Origin: Paraburkholderia sp. SOS3
GTDB taxonomy: Bacteria; Pseudomonadota; Gammaproteobacteria; Burkholderiales; Burkholderiaceae
DNA length: 64,000 nt
Assembly (NCBI RefSeq): GCF_001922345.1
Contig: NZ_CP018812.1
Span: 2,418,001-2,482,000, forward strand
Direction of reading: 5' to 3'
The translations under genes were made by a program, and so were the position numbers. Every line of letters begins with the position of its first letter. The first letter of the stretch is position 1. Of the stretch, positions 52,686 through 61,527 are shown piece by piece. The notes under the pieces are model-generated. The model was given only the letters and a program-made list of their open reading frames with translations. It was not told where the DNA came from and made no database searches.

Positions 52686-53762
52686 TCAGCCGCGCTTCGC
52701 GGGCTGCGCGCTGCTTCCACCGCTTCCGTCGCCCGCGGCCGTAATCGTCACCCAATACCGCGTGCGGTAGACGACGTCGACCGGCAACGTACGCGGCAGC
52801 GCCGCGAGCACGTTCTCGATGTTGCCGAGCTGGAACGTGCCGGTGATGCGCAGATTCGCGACTTCGCGATCGCAGCGCAATAACCCGCGCCGGTAACGGC
52901 CCAGCTCGCCGACGAAGTCGGCCAGGCGCATGCCGTCGGCGAACAGCACACCGCGCGACCAGTCGCCCGCGTGCGGATCGGCGGCCTCGATCGCATCGAT
53001 CGAGATTGCCGTGAAGCGCGTCTGCTGCCCCGCGTCGAGCACGGTCGCCCGCTCGGGCGCATCGCCAGGGGTCACCTCGACCGCGCCATGCAGCACGGCG
53101 ATGCGCGTCGCGCCGGCTCCATCGTCGTTTCGCACGACAAAGCGGGTGCCAAGCGCGCGGATGCGCCCCTGCCGCGTCTCGACGACAAAAGGCCGGTAGA
53201 CGCCGGACCTGTTGGCCGCGTCGCGCCCTGTTTCCACGAGAATTTCCCCGTCGTTCAGCACGACGCGGCGCTCGCTCGCGGTGAAGTCGATATCGATCGC
53301 CGTCGACGTATTGAGATCGATGCGCGTGCCGTCCGCAAGCACGACGAAGCGGCGCTCGCCGACCAGCGTGCGCTCGTCGGACATCCAGTCGCGCCACGGC
53401 ATCGCGCGATAGGCCGCGTAGCCCGTCGGCCCTGCGGTGAACGCGACGGCGAGCGCCTTGAGCGCAAAACGCCGGTCCGTGCGCGCACGGCGGCCGAGCG
53501 TGCGCACGCCGACGCCGGCAGGCAATCTCGCGAACTTGTCGTTGAGCCGCTGCGCGCGCTGCCAGGCGCGCTCGTGCTCGGGGTCGGCGGCACGCCAACG
53601 CGCACAGGCGTCGAGGTCTTGCTGCGACGCGTCTTCGCGCAGCCGCACGAGCCATGCCGCGGCTTCGCGCGCGACCGCGCGGTCGAGCGGGCGCGGTTCG
53701 CGCGGTTCGCTCACCTCGCTACGATCGGCCGCCGCGCCGTTCACATCATCAACAGGATGCAT
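52686..53762 (-). CDS. fecR: FecR-type anti-sigma/transmembrane regulator
   Basis: A 358-residue FecR homologue. The N-terminal cytoplasmic domain (about 25-90: AVAREAAAWLVRLREDASQQ, WRAADPEHERAWQRAQ) binds the sigma factor. A membrane helix lies near 110-130, and the periplasmic FecR domain follows (VVLADGTRIDLNTSTAIDID, RALGTRFVVRND, then a C-terminal secretin/TonB-like part with LRITGTFQLGNIENVLAAL). It overlaps the fecI gene by 22 bases and is co-transcribed with it. Its receptor is almost certainly the STN protein encoded convergently 31 bases away. Confidence 0.93.
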   Translation of the reverse strand: MHPVDDVNGAAADRSEVSEPREPRPLDRAVAREAAAWLVRLREDASQQDLDACARWRAADPEHERAWQRAQRLNDKFARLPAGVGVRTLGRRARTDRRFALKALAVAFTAGPTGYAAYRAMPWRDWMSDERTLVGERRFVVLADGTRIDLNTSTAIDIDFTASERRVVLNDGEILVETGRDAANRSGVYRPFVVETRQGRIRALGTRFVVRNDDGAGATRIAVLHGAVEVTPGDAPERATVLDAGQQTRFTAISIDAIEAADPHAGDWSRGVLFADGMRLADFVGELGRYRRGLLRCDREVANLRITGTFQLGNIENVLAALPRTLPVDVVYRTRYWVTITAAGDGSGGSSAQPAKRG

Positions 53763-54256
53763 TCTTCAAATGCGGTCGCCATGTAGCGCTTGACGGTCCG
53801 CACGTGCACGCCGAGTTGCGCGGCGATCTCGGCGTAGGTCAGATCTTCGAGTTGAGCGAGCAAAAACGCGGTGCGCACCCTGGGCTCGAGACGGTCGAGC
53901 ATCGCATCGATTTCGTGCAGCGTTTCGAGGATGGCGAGGCGCTCTTCGGTCGACGGAATGTGCGCTTCGGGCAAACGCTCGAGCGTCTCGAGAAACGCCC
54001 TTTCGAGCGACAGCCTGCGGTAGTGGTTCAGCAATACACGGCCCGCGACCGTCGTCAGATACGCGCGCGGCTCGCGCAGATCGAGCTCGCCGCGCCGGTC
54101 CCAGGCGACGAGCACGCGCATGAACGTGTCGTGCGTGAGGTCCGCGGCATCGAACGCATTGCCGAGCTTCCTGCGCAGCCACGTTTGCAGCCAACCGTGG
54201 TGGTCACGGTAGAGGGCACACAACTCCGGTTGCGCGTCGAGTTGAACCGCGGACAT
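53741..54256 (-). CDS. fecI: FecI-type ECF sigma factor
   Basis: A 171-residue extracytoplasmic-function sigma factor. Region 2 is ELCALYRDHHGWLQTWLRRK with DAADLTHDTFMRVL; region 4 is the helix-turn-helix LTYAEIAAQLGVHVRTVKRY. Length matches the family. The ATG at 54256 (AAAGGG upstream) is preferred to an in-frame ATG at 54307, which lies inside the Fur palindrome. It should direct transcription of the STN receptor gene when the siderophore is present, and be repressed by Fur when iron is plentiful. Confidence 0.94.
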   Translation of the reverse strand: MSAVQLDAQPELCALYRDHHGWLQTWLRRKLGNAFDAADLTHDTFMRVLVAWDRRGELDLREPRAYLTTVAGRVLLNHYRRLSLERAFLETLERLPEAHIPSTEERLAILETLHEIDAMLDRLEPRVRTAFLLAQLEDLTYAEIAAQLGVHVRTVKRYMATAFEECILLMM

Positions 54257-54288
54257 GTAACGAACCCTTTTCGATGACACATTTTCAC

Positions 54289-54309
54289 AAATGCGAATTA
54301 TTCGCATTT
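54289..54309 (-). promoter_or_regulatory. Perfect Fur-type palindrome ahead of fecI
   Basis: AAATGCGAA (54289-54297), centre TTA, and TTCGCATTT (54301-54309) make an exact inverted repeat. The inner 7-1-7 form is TGCGAAT-T-ATTCGCA, each half sharing five of seven bases with the Fur consensus TGATAAT. It sits 33 bases upstream of the fecI start. Confidence 0.78.
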
Positions 54310-54355
54310 ATAACCGATCGGGTTCGTTTGCGCAATGCCGATATCGCGACGCCTG

Positions 54356-57157
54356 CTATGAATTCGCCGCCTCCGGCGGCGGCGCGTCGCCACGCGGTTC
54401 GTTGAACGATTCGAGCGACAGCTTTCGTTCCGGCGGCTTTGCAGCGGCCCGCTGCCCCGCCTGTGAGGATGCCGGCGCGGTCAGGAACTTCACGTGCTGT
54501 TCGGCCGCATCGTAAGTGCAGGTAATGTGCGCGCCTTCGCCGATCTCGCCCTTCAGCATCTCCTTGGCCAGTTCGTTCTCGATCAGCTGCCGGATCTGCC
54601 GGCGCAGCTCGCGCGCGCCGAACTCGGGCCGGTAACCTTCGGTTGCGAGATAGTCGACAACCGTATCGTCGAACTCGAGGTCGATATCCTGGCTCTTCGC
54701 GAGTCGCTTCACCTGTTCGAGCTGCAGTCGCACCACATGCCGGGTCTCGTCGCGCGTCAACGCCTTGAACAGAATGATGTCGTCGATGCGGTTCAGAAAC
54801 TCGGGCCTGAAATGCTGGCGCAACACGTTCATCACACCGCTTTGCACGGTCGACGCCGCATCGCCGCTCAGGAAGCCCGGGCCCGTGCGCGTATGCCCGC
54901 CGATCACTTCGGCGGCAAGATTGCTCGTGGCGATGATCAGCGTATTGCTGAAGTCGACCACGCGCCCTTTGCCGTCGGTCAGGCGCCCATCGTCGAACAC
55001 CTGCAGCAGCACGTTGTAGACGTCCGGATGCGCCTTTTCGATTTCGTCGAACAGAATCACGCTATAGGGGCGGCGCCGCACGCGTTCGGTCAGTTGCCCG
55101 CCTTCGTCGTGGCCCACGTAGCCGGGCGGCGAGCCGATCAGACGCGACACCGCATGCCGCTCCATGTATTCGCTCATATCGATGCGCAGCATCGCCTCTT
55201 CGTCGCCGAATACGACTTCGGCAAGCGCCTTCGCGAGCTCGGTCTTGCCGACGCCGGTCGGGCCGAGGAACAGAAACACCGCGGTCGGCCGGTGCCGCGC
55301 CTGCAAGCCCGTGCGCGAGCGGCGCACCGCGTCGCTGACGGCCTGCACCGCCTGGTCCTGACCGATCACGCGCTCGTGCAGGCGCTCTTCCATAATGAGC
55401 AGCCGTTCGCGTTCCTCGGTCGTCAGTTGTGCGACGGGGATGCCGGTGAGCTTCGCGACAATCTCCGCGATATTCGTCACCGTCACGTGCGATGTGTTCG
55501 CGCCCATGCCCGTCTTCCACGCATCGGTCGCGTCGCTCAAGGCGCGCTCCTTGTCCGCGATTTCGGTGTCGAGCGCATGCGCGCGCTCGTACTGCTTGCG
55601 CGACGCCGCATAGTCTTGCTCGCGATGCAATTGCGCAAGCTCGGCTTCGAGTTCGAGAATCGCGGCCGGGCGCGAGGTGGCCGACAGATGCACGCGCGCG
55701 GCCGCCTGGTCGACGAGGTCGATCGCCTTGTCCGGCAGAAAGCGCCCGCTGATATAGCGGTCCGACAGTTCGGCCGCGCCGACGATCGCATCGTCCTGGA
55801 TCGTCACGCGATGATGCGCTTCGAGCCGGTCGCGCAGTCCGCGCAGGATATTGATGGTCTGCACGACGCTTGGCTCGGGCACGAGCACGGGCTGGAAACG
55901 CCGCTCGAGCGCCGCGTCTTTTTCGATGTACTTCTGGTATTCGGACAGCGTCGTCGCGCCGATCAGGTTCAGTTCGCCGCGCGCCATCGCAGGCTTGAAC
56001 ACGTTCGCGATATCGAGTCCGCCTTCGCCGCCGCCCTGCCCCGCGCCGACGATCGTATGCACTTCATCGACGAACAGCACGAGCGAATCGAGATTCGCCG
56101 TGATTTCCTCGAGCAGCTGCTTCACGCGCTCCTCGAACTCGCCGCGAAACTTCGCGCCGGCCACGAGCGAGTTCACGTTGAGTTCGACGAGGCGCTTGTC
56201 GCGCAGCGATTCCGGCACGTCGCCATTCACCATCCGCTGTGCCAGCCCTTCGACGACTGCCGTTTTACCGACGCCCGGTTCGCCGATCAGCACCGGGTTG
56301 TTCTTGCGGCGCCGTGCGAGCACTTCGACGAGCGTTTCGATTTCGCCCGAGCGGCCGATCACCGGGTCGAGCCTGCCGTCGCGCGCAAGCGCGGTCAGAT
56401 CGCGGCTGAATTTGTCGAGCTGCGGCGTATTCGACGGCGCCGCGACCGTCTCGCGCTTCAGGCTCGGCCCGATTGCGGCGGCTGTCTGCTGGCGCAGCGC
56501 CTGCGTATCGAGACCGTATTTGACGAACAGGTTGCTCGCAAAACTGTTGTTCACTTCGGCGAGGCCGATCAGCAGATGCTCGGGGCCGACATAGCTGTGA
56601 CCCAGTTCGCGCGACGCAAGAAACGCGCGCTCGAGCGCACTTTTGAGGCAAGGCGTGACGCCCATCTGGTTGTCGGGCGGCGCTTCGAGATCGGTGCGCC
56701 GCGGCGCGTTCGCATCGATATACGCGCGCACGTCGGTAGACGAGATGCCGAGGCTTTTCAGAATCGAAACGATGACCGCGTTGTCGGCGAGTTCGTAAAG
56801 CAGATGCTCGGTGTCCACTTCACGTCTGCCGAACTGCACCGCGCGTTCCGCCGCGCGCTGCAGCATTTCCTTTGCCAGATCGCTGAAATGCCGTTCGATG
56901 TTGACGACGGCTTCCGCGCCTTCGACGCGCTGCGGCACCGGGCGCGCGTACGTGGCTGCCTCGCCGGGATCGTCGAGCTGATCGGGCATGCCGCTGCGAA
57001 ACAGCGCCTCGAGCGGCGACAGCGTGCGCTGGTGCCGTGTGAGCTGCTCGTAGTGGTAGTCGCATACATCGAGAATCCGTCTGCGTCCGCTCTGAAGCAC
57101 CGCGAGCCGGACGCTCGCGGGCCTGACGCCGCAGATGTCACAGACTTGCCGTGCCAT
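54356..57157 (-). CDS. clpK: ClpK/ClpG-type AAA+ disaggregase
   Basis: A 933-residue AAA+ chaperone of the stress-disaggregase branch that works without ClpP. The N-terminus has a zinc-finger-like unit (Cys6, Cys9, Cys32, His35: CDICG and DVCDYHYEQL), diagnostic of ClpK/ClpG. Clp-N repeats cover about 90-230. AAA domain 1 has Walker A GEPGVGKTA, a short middle domain lies near 490-560 (ELEAELAQLHREQDYAASRK), and AAA domain 2 has Walker A GPTGVGKTE and GSPPGYVGHDEGGQ. The ClpP-docking tripeptide is not recognisable (TGPGF at its place). The start is the ATG at 57157 with GGGGGAG upstream. It may confer heat tolerance. In other bacteria such genes sit on heat-resistance islands; here it is flanked by iron and redox genes. 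Confidence 0.9.
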   Translation of the reverse strand: MARQVCDICGVRPASVRLAVLQSGRRRILDVCDYHYEQLTRHQRTLSPLEALFRSGMPDQLDDPGEAATYARPVPQRVEGAEAVVNIERHFSDLAKEMLQRAAERAVQFGRREVDTEHLLYELADNAVIVSILKSLGISSTDVRAYIDANAPRRTDLEAPPDNQMGVTPCLKSALERAFLASRELGHSYVGPEHLLIGLAEVNNSFASNLFVKYGLDTQALRQQTAAAIGPSLKRETVAAPSNTPQLDKFSRDLTALARDGRLDPVIGRSGEIETLVEVLARRRKNNPVLIGEPGVGKTAVVEGLAQRMVNGDVPESLRDKRLVELNVNSLVAGAKFRGEFEERVKQLLEEITANLDSLVLFVDEVHTIVGAGQGGGEGGLDIANVFKPAMARGELNLIGATTLSEYQKYIEKDAALERRFQPVLVPEPSVVQTINILRGLRDRLEAHHRVTIQDDAIVGAAELSDRYISGRFLPDKAIDLVDQAAARVHLSATSRPAAILELEAELAQLHREQDYAASRKQYERAHALDTEIADKERALSDATDAWKTGMGANTSHVTVTNIAEIVAKLTGIPVAQLTTEERERLLIMEERLHERVIGQDQAVQAVSDAVRRSRTGLQARHRPTAVFLFLGPTGVGKTELAKALAEVVFGDEEAMLRIDMSEYMERHAVSRLIGSPPGYVGHDEGGQLTERVRRRPYSVILFDEIEKAHPDVYNVLLQVFDDGRLTDGKGRVVDFSNTLIIATSNLAAEVIGGHTRTGPGFLSGDAASTVQSGVMNVLRQHFRPEFLNRIDDIILFKALTRDETRHVVRLQLEQVKRLAKSQDIDLEFDDTVVDYLATEGYRPEFGARELRRQIRQLIENELAKEMLKGEIGEGAHITCTYDAAEQHVKFLTAPASSQAGQRAAAKPPERKLSLESFNEPRGDAPPPEAANS

Positions 57158-57453
57158 ATGAGCTCCCCCTGTGGAACGTTTCGCGTAAGAAAAACCTCGC
57201 AACGCGCGTTCGGCTTTGCCGACACACGTTCGATGCTACATGATCGGTGCGCGAAGCGCATTCAGGGTACGTTCAGGGCGCGAAAGGGTTCAAGTAAGCC
57301 CAGACAGGCTCAAACAGGCTGAAGCCGGCGCGCGGACGCGCGAAGAGATTCGCAGACGCGAACATGAATGCGAGGCGCCGGCCACGCGAACCGCAAGCGT
57401 GGACAGCGCCTCACGTCACCCGCAGGGAAACTCGTCGGCACGGCGGCACTGCG

Positions 57454-57714
57454 TCAAACCCTCGCCGTCAACAGCGCGTCGAGACCGCCTTCGTTCTCGA
57501 GCGCACGCAGATCGTCGTAGCCGCCCACGTGCGTCCCGCCTACATAGATCTGCGGCACCGTGCGGCGTCCGCTGCGCTCGATCATCTCGAGCGTCTTCGC
57601 CCGGTTGTTCTCGATGTCGATTTCGCGGAACGCGGCACCCTTGCCGCGCAGCAGCGCTTTCGCGGCAAGACAGTACGGGCACGTCGGCTTCGTATAGAGC
57701 GTGATTTCAGGCAT
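57454..57714 (-). CDS. grxC: Glutaredoxin GrxC
   Basis: An 86-residue dithiol glutaredoxin (E. coli Grx3 type). The active site is TKPTCPYCLAAKALL, with glutathione-binding TVPQIYVGG and GGYDDLRAL. The start is the ATG at 57714 (MPEITLYT), with GGAG at the right distance; ATGs at 57720 and 57726 are too close to it. It lies between the ClpK-like and AhpD-like genes on the same strand, about 100 bases from each, so the three may share a stress response but not necessarily a transcript. Confidence 0.93.
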   Translation of the reverse strand: MPEITLYTKPTCPYCLAAKALLRGKGAAFREIDIENNRAKTLEMIERSGRRTVPQIYVGGTHVGGYDDLRALENEGGLDALLTARV

Positions 57715-57813
57715 CGTCATCTCCATGAATTGAAGTTGCGGCACCGCTGCCGTGCGCGCAAAACTCGCGCGCACGGCAAGCGATCGTCAGTAGCCGGAAC
57801 GACGGGACGGCGC

Positions 57814-58338
57814 TCAGACCTCGGCTTCGACAGCCGGGAAGTCCACGTCCGTGTTCGCCACGTTGTTCAGGTAGTTCGTGAAGGTCACCTGCGCAACCAC
57901 GGCGATGATCTCGACGATCTTGCTGTCGGTCAGGCCCGCGTCGCGTGCGGCGGCAACATCGGCGTCGCCGACGCGGCCGCGCTGGTTCGACACCTTGCTC
58001 GCGAACGTCGCGATCGCGCTGCCTTCGCCGCGACGCGCGGCACGAATCGCGTCGTCCGACAGGCCCGCGTGGCCGCCCAGCACCGTGTGCGCGGCAAGAC
58101 AGTACTCACAGCGGTTCGCTTGCGACACCGCGAGCGCGATGATTTCGCGTTCCGCGCCGCTGAGCTCGCCCTTCGACAGCTGTTGCTGTCCTTGCAGGAA
58201 AACACCAAGCGAAGACGGCGAATTGGCGAAGACCTTGAAAAGATTCGGCAGGAAGCCCGTCGCCTTTTCGACTGCATGCAGCGACGCTTGCGCGGATGCC
58301 GGGGCTTCGCCGATCGACAGGGTTTGAATGCGTGCCAT
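57814..58338 (-). CDS. Carboxymuconolactone decarboxylase/AhpD-like peroxidase-related protein
   Basis: A 174-residue alkylhydroperoxidase-like protein. The helical core has CEYCLAAHTVLGG, the CxxC-His pattern used for thiol redox. The N-terminal half (LHAVEKATGFLPNLFKVFAN) is the uncharacterised peroxidase-related family. The start is the ATG at 58338 with AAGGAG upstream. A glutaredoxin gene follows 100 bases downstream. It probably detoxifies peroxides, but no substrate has been established for this subgroup. Confidence 0.9.
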   Translation of the reverse strand: MARIQTLSIGEAPASAQASLHAVEKATGFLPNLFKVFANSPSSLGVFLQGQQQLSKGELSGAEREIIALAVSQANRCEYCLAAHTVLGGHAGLSDDAIRAARRGEGSAIATFASKVSNQRGRVGDADVAAARDAGLTDSKIVEIIAVVAQVTFTNYLNNVANTDVDFPAVEAEV

Positions 58339-58685
58339 GGTAGTTCTCCTTGTGACAATCAATTGTTGAAAATGCAACCAGAGAGGTTTCGTTTCGGTTT
58401 CGTCCGTCATCCAACGGATTGATTGCACTGTACGGATTCGCGGCATGTAAGTTAATGGCACGCCGGCTCAAGAAATTGCCCGATCGACTCACGGCCGCTC
58501 GACCGCATGCGGCGCGGCGAGCGCGATAGCGGGCAGAACGACGGAAAAGGCTGGCCGCAGCAATCCGGCAGCGGAAGAAAGATCAGGCAGAAGGGGCGGA
58601 CGAAGGCGTAACCGTTAAAACGTACGATTACGCATACAAACGCGCATCGGGCACCCCGCCCGGCACGGCAACGAACCGCGCCAGG
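58339..58685. other. Intergenic region between AraC and AhpD-like genes
   Basis: About 347 bases without a gene. An AT-richer tract at 58340-58460 likely contains the promoter of the AhpD-like gene (ATGTAAGTTAATGG near 58444). The half next to the AraC gene has no terminator I recognise. Confidence 0.5.
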
Positions 58686-59876
58686 CTACTTCGGCTCGAT
58701 ATTGCCGCCGGATGCGCGCCAGCGCGCGGGCGTGACGCCGATATGACGCTTGAACACGCGCTGAAACGCGGCTTCGGACTGGTAACCGACCGTCGAGCCG
58801 ATCTCGGCCACCGACGTCGTCGTTTCGAGCAGCGCGCGGCCGGCGAGCGTCAATCGCACTTCGGTCAGCATATCGGTTGCCGAGCGGCCGATCGCGTCCT
58901 GGAACTGCCGCACGAACGTGGCGCGCGACATATGGCATAGCGCGGCGAACTGATCGAGCGTCCACGGCTCGCCGGGCGCTTCGAACATCGCTGAAATCGC
59001 CGGCTGCAGGCGCGGCTGGCCGGCCAGCGCGAGCAGCCCGCGCGGCGCATCGATGCCTTCGCTCGCAAAGCGCAGCGTCAAGGCGAACAGCGCAGCCGAC
59101 AGATAGTTGATCAGGCATTCGCTGCCGGGACTTTCGTCAAGCGCCTCGTCGCGCATCAACGAGACGATGCGCGCAAGGCGCGAGCCGGCCACGCTCGGTT
59201 GCGATGCGCTGCGCGCTGCCGCTTCGCTTGCAGCCGTTGCGCCGCGCGCAACTTCGTCTGCGGCATCGGCATGGCCGCCTTCGCCGGCGACGTCCGCGAT
59301 CCGAATCGCACCGGCCGCTTCGTCTCGCGCGGCATCGGCGGCCTCCGACGCGATGCCGGATCCAACTTCGGACAGCGCCGCAGTTCGCGCTGTGGCGCTT
59401 GCCGCCCCGATAGACGCCACGGCGCGTTGCCCGTGCGACTCCGGGTGCGCCGCCGTCACCGGTCCTGTGCTTACCACGAGCCTCGCGGGCAAATGTTCGC
59501 GCAACAGCCGCTCCGGCATCGCGCCGACCAGAAAGCGCCCGCACAGCAGATCGGCGGCCGGCCCCGTGCCGCCGTTTTCGACGACCGTCAGCGTGATATT
59601 GCGCCGCTTGACCTTCGGTGCGGGCGGCACGCCGCTGCCGTCATGGATCCGGTGCGGCGTGCCGGTCGGAAACAGGATCACGTCGCCTGCCGTCAGCCTG
59701 CGCGGCGGCCCGTTGCCATCCTCGAGCACCGCTTCGCCGGCCAGCAGCACGTGATACGGAATCTCGTGAACGCCGGCCGCGCCGACCTCGACCACCCACG
59801 GCGAGCCGAAGTGGCAGCGCTCGTCGATGCGTCCATTGACCGGCGTCAGCGACAGAAAGCGGCTTAGCAGATCCAT
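58686..59876 (-). CDS. AraC-family regulator with cupin domain
   Basis: A 396-residue AraC-type regulator. The N-terminal cupin (about 25-110: YHVLLAGEAVLEDGNGPPRR, ILFPTGTPHRIHDG) binds an effector. The C-terminal double helix-turn-helix is clear (LCHMSRATFVRQFQDAIGRS, then VAEIGSTVGYQSEAAFQRVF). Between them lies an Ala/Glu/Asp-rich linker of about 95 residues (about 165-260), so the protein is longer than the usual 300-310. The start is the ATG at 59876. It is divergent from the disulfide reductase gene, a likely target. Confidence 0.9.
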   Translation of the reverse strand: MDLLSRFLSLTPVNGRIDERCHFGSPWVVEVGAAGVHEIPYHVLLAGEAVLEDGNGPPRRLTAGDVILFPTGTPHRIHDGSGVPPAPKVKRRNITLTVVENGGTGPAADLLCGRFLVGAMPERLLREHLPARLVVSTGPVTAAHPESHGQRAVASIGAASATARTAALSEVGSGIASEAADAARDEAAGAIRIADVAGEGGHADAADEVARGATAASEAAARSASQPSVAGSRLARIVSLMRDEALDESPGSECLINYLSAALFALTLRFASEGIDAPRGLLALAGQPRLQPAISAMFEAPGEPWTLDQFAALCHMSRATFVRQFQDAIGRSATDMLTEVRLTLAGRALLETTTSVAEIGSTVGYQSEAAFQRVFKRHIGVTPARWRASGGNIEPK

Positions 59877-60056
59877 CTGAGTCGTTTGAGCAATTTGTTG
59901 ATCCGTTAGCGAATTCGCACGCGGCGACGATCGACGTACATTGACTCCATCGAATGCACGCAAGGCCCGCGCCTGATTTTACTGGACCAGGCGAGGCGCA
60001 TGGCAAGAGGCTTTCCCGCCACGCACGCGGTGCATTCAAACGAACTGGAGCAACAG

Positions 60057-61454
60057 ATGAAGACGATTCATATCGATGTCGCAGTGATCGGCGCCGGCAG
60101 CGCCGGTTTGCCGGCGTACCGTGCCGCGAAGGCCGCGGGCGCGTCTGCGCTGCTGATCGAAGGCGGCCCGCACGGCACCACGTGTGCGCGGGTCGGCTGT
60201 ATGCCGTCGAAGCTGCTGATCGCGGCGGCCGAGGCCGCGCACGCGGCGGCCAGCACGGCGCCATTCGGCGTGCATGTGGACGGTACGATCCGCATCGACG
60301 GACGCGAGGTGATGCAACGCGTGAAAAGCGAGCGCGACCGTTTCGTCGGCTTCGTCGTGGAAAGCGTCGAAGGCATTCCCGCAGAAGACCGCCTGACCGG
60401 GTACGCGACCTTCATCGACGACAATCTGCTGCAGGTCGGCGACCATACCCGCGTGCACGCACGCAGCGTCGTGATCGCGACGGGCTCGTCGCCATACGTG
60501 CCGCCGATGTACCGCGCACTCGGCGATCGCGCGATCGTCAACGACGACGTATTCAGCTGGGACGATCTGCCGCGCAAGGTCGCGGTGGTCGGCGCGGGCG
60601 TGATCGGCCTCGAACTGGGTCAGGCGCTCGCGCGGCTCGGCGTCGACGTGACGATGCTCGGCGCGCGCGACCGTGTCGGTCCGCTGACCGATCCGGCGAT
60701 CCGCGAGTACGCGCAGAACGTGTTCAGCGACGCGTTCCGATTCGAGCCGCGCGCCGAAATCGAAGCGGCAACGCGCGAAGGCGACACCGTGCATCTGCGC
60801 TACCGTACGAGCGCGGGCGCGCTCGTCGACGATACGTTCGACTATGTGCTCGTCACCGCGGGCCGCCGGCCGAACATCGACAAACTCGCGCTCGGCAACA
60901 CGACACTCGAACTCGATCAGACCGGCATGCCGGTCTACGACCCGCTGACCTTGCAGGCGGGCAAGCACGCGGTGTTTATCGCCGGCGACGCGAACGGCGT
61001 GCTGCCGCTGCTGCACGAAGCCGCCGACGAGGGCCGCGCGGCCGGCACGAATGCCGCGCATTACCCGAACGTCGCGCCGCTCGTGCGCCGCGCGCCGATC
61101 TCGGTGCTGTTCTCCGACCCGGGCATCGCGATGGTCGGCGCGCGGTATGCGGATCTCGCGCCGGGCAGCTTCGTGGCCGGTGAAGTGAGCTTCGAGGATC
61201 AGGGCCGCAGCCGTGTGATGCTGCGCAATCGCGGGCTCATGCACGTCTATGTCGACAAGGCGACGCGACGCTTTGCCGGCGCCGAGTGGATCGGCCCCGA
61301 TGCGGAGCACATCGCGCATCTGCTGTCATGGGCGCTGCAGATGAACCTGACGGTCGACGCGATGCTCGAGATGCCGTTCTACCATCCGGTCGTCGAAGAA
61401 GGGTTGCGCACGGCGCTCAGACATGCGGTCGCGCAGCTGAAGTCCGAGCAATAA
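60057..61454 (+). CDS. Dihydrolipoyl dehydrogenase-like flavin disulfide reductase
   Basis: A 465-residue pyridine nucleotide-disulfide oxidoreductase. The FAD motif is VIGAGSAGLPAYRAAKAAG, the redox-active disulfide is CARVGC (in TTCARVGCMPSK), the NAD(P) motif is VVGAGVIGLELGQALARLG, and the C-terminal active-site His-Glu pair is in YHPVVEEGL. No lipoyl or acyltransferase genes are nearby, so it is not part of an obvious 2-oxoacid dehydrogenase operon and may be a stand-alone thiol or metal reductase. The start is the ATG at 60057 behind TGGAG. It is divergent from the AraC gene. Confidence 0.92.
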   Translation: MKTIHIDVAVIGAGSAGLPAYRAAKAAGASALLIEGGPHGTTCARVGCMPSKLLIAAAEAAHAAASTAPFGVHVDGTIRIDGREVMQRVKSERDRFVGFVVESVEGIPAEDRLTGYATFIDDNLLQVGDHTRVHARSVVIATGSSPYVPPMYRALGDRAIVNDDVFSWDDLPRKVAVVGAGVIGLELGQALARLGVDVTMLGARDRVGPLTDPAIREYAQNVFSDAFRFEPRAEIEAATREGDTVHLRYRTSAGALVDDTFDYVLVTAGRRPNIDKLALGNTTLELDQTGMPVYDPLTLQAGKHAVFIAGDANGVLPLLHEAADEGRAAGTNAAHYPNVAPLVRRAPISVLFSDPGIAMVGARYADLAPGSFVAGEVSFEDQGRSRVMLRNRGLMHVYVDKATRRFAGAEWIGPDAEHIAHLLSWALQMNLTVDAMLEMPFYHPVVEEGLRTALRHAVAQLKSEQ

Positions 61455-61527
61455 ATCAGACGTCGGGACGTCGCCGCGACTTTCGCGCAATCGCATGCGT
61501 CTAGGTCGCGTCGGTGACGTTTCCCGC

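Noticed and set aside
54494..57322. A 942-codon plus-strand open frame opposite the ClpK gene
   Set aside because: High third-position GC leaves antisense frames open; the product is His/Arg/Ala-rich without domains, and the opposite strand encodes a complete AAA+ protein.
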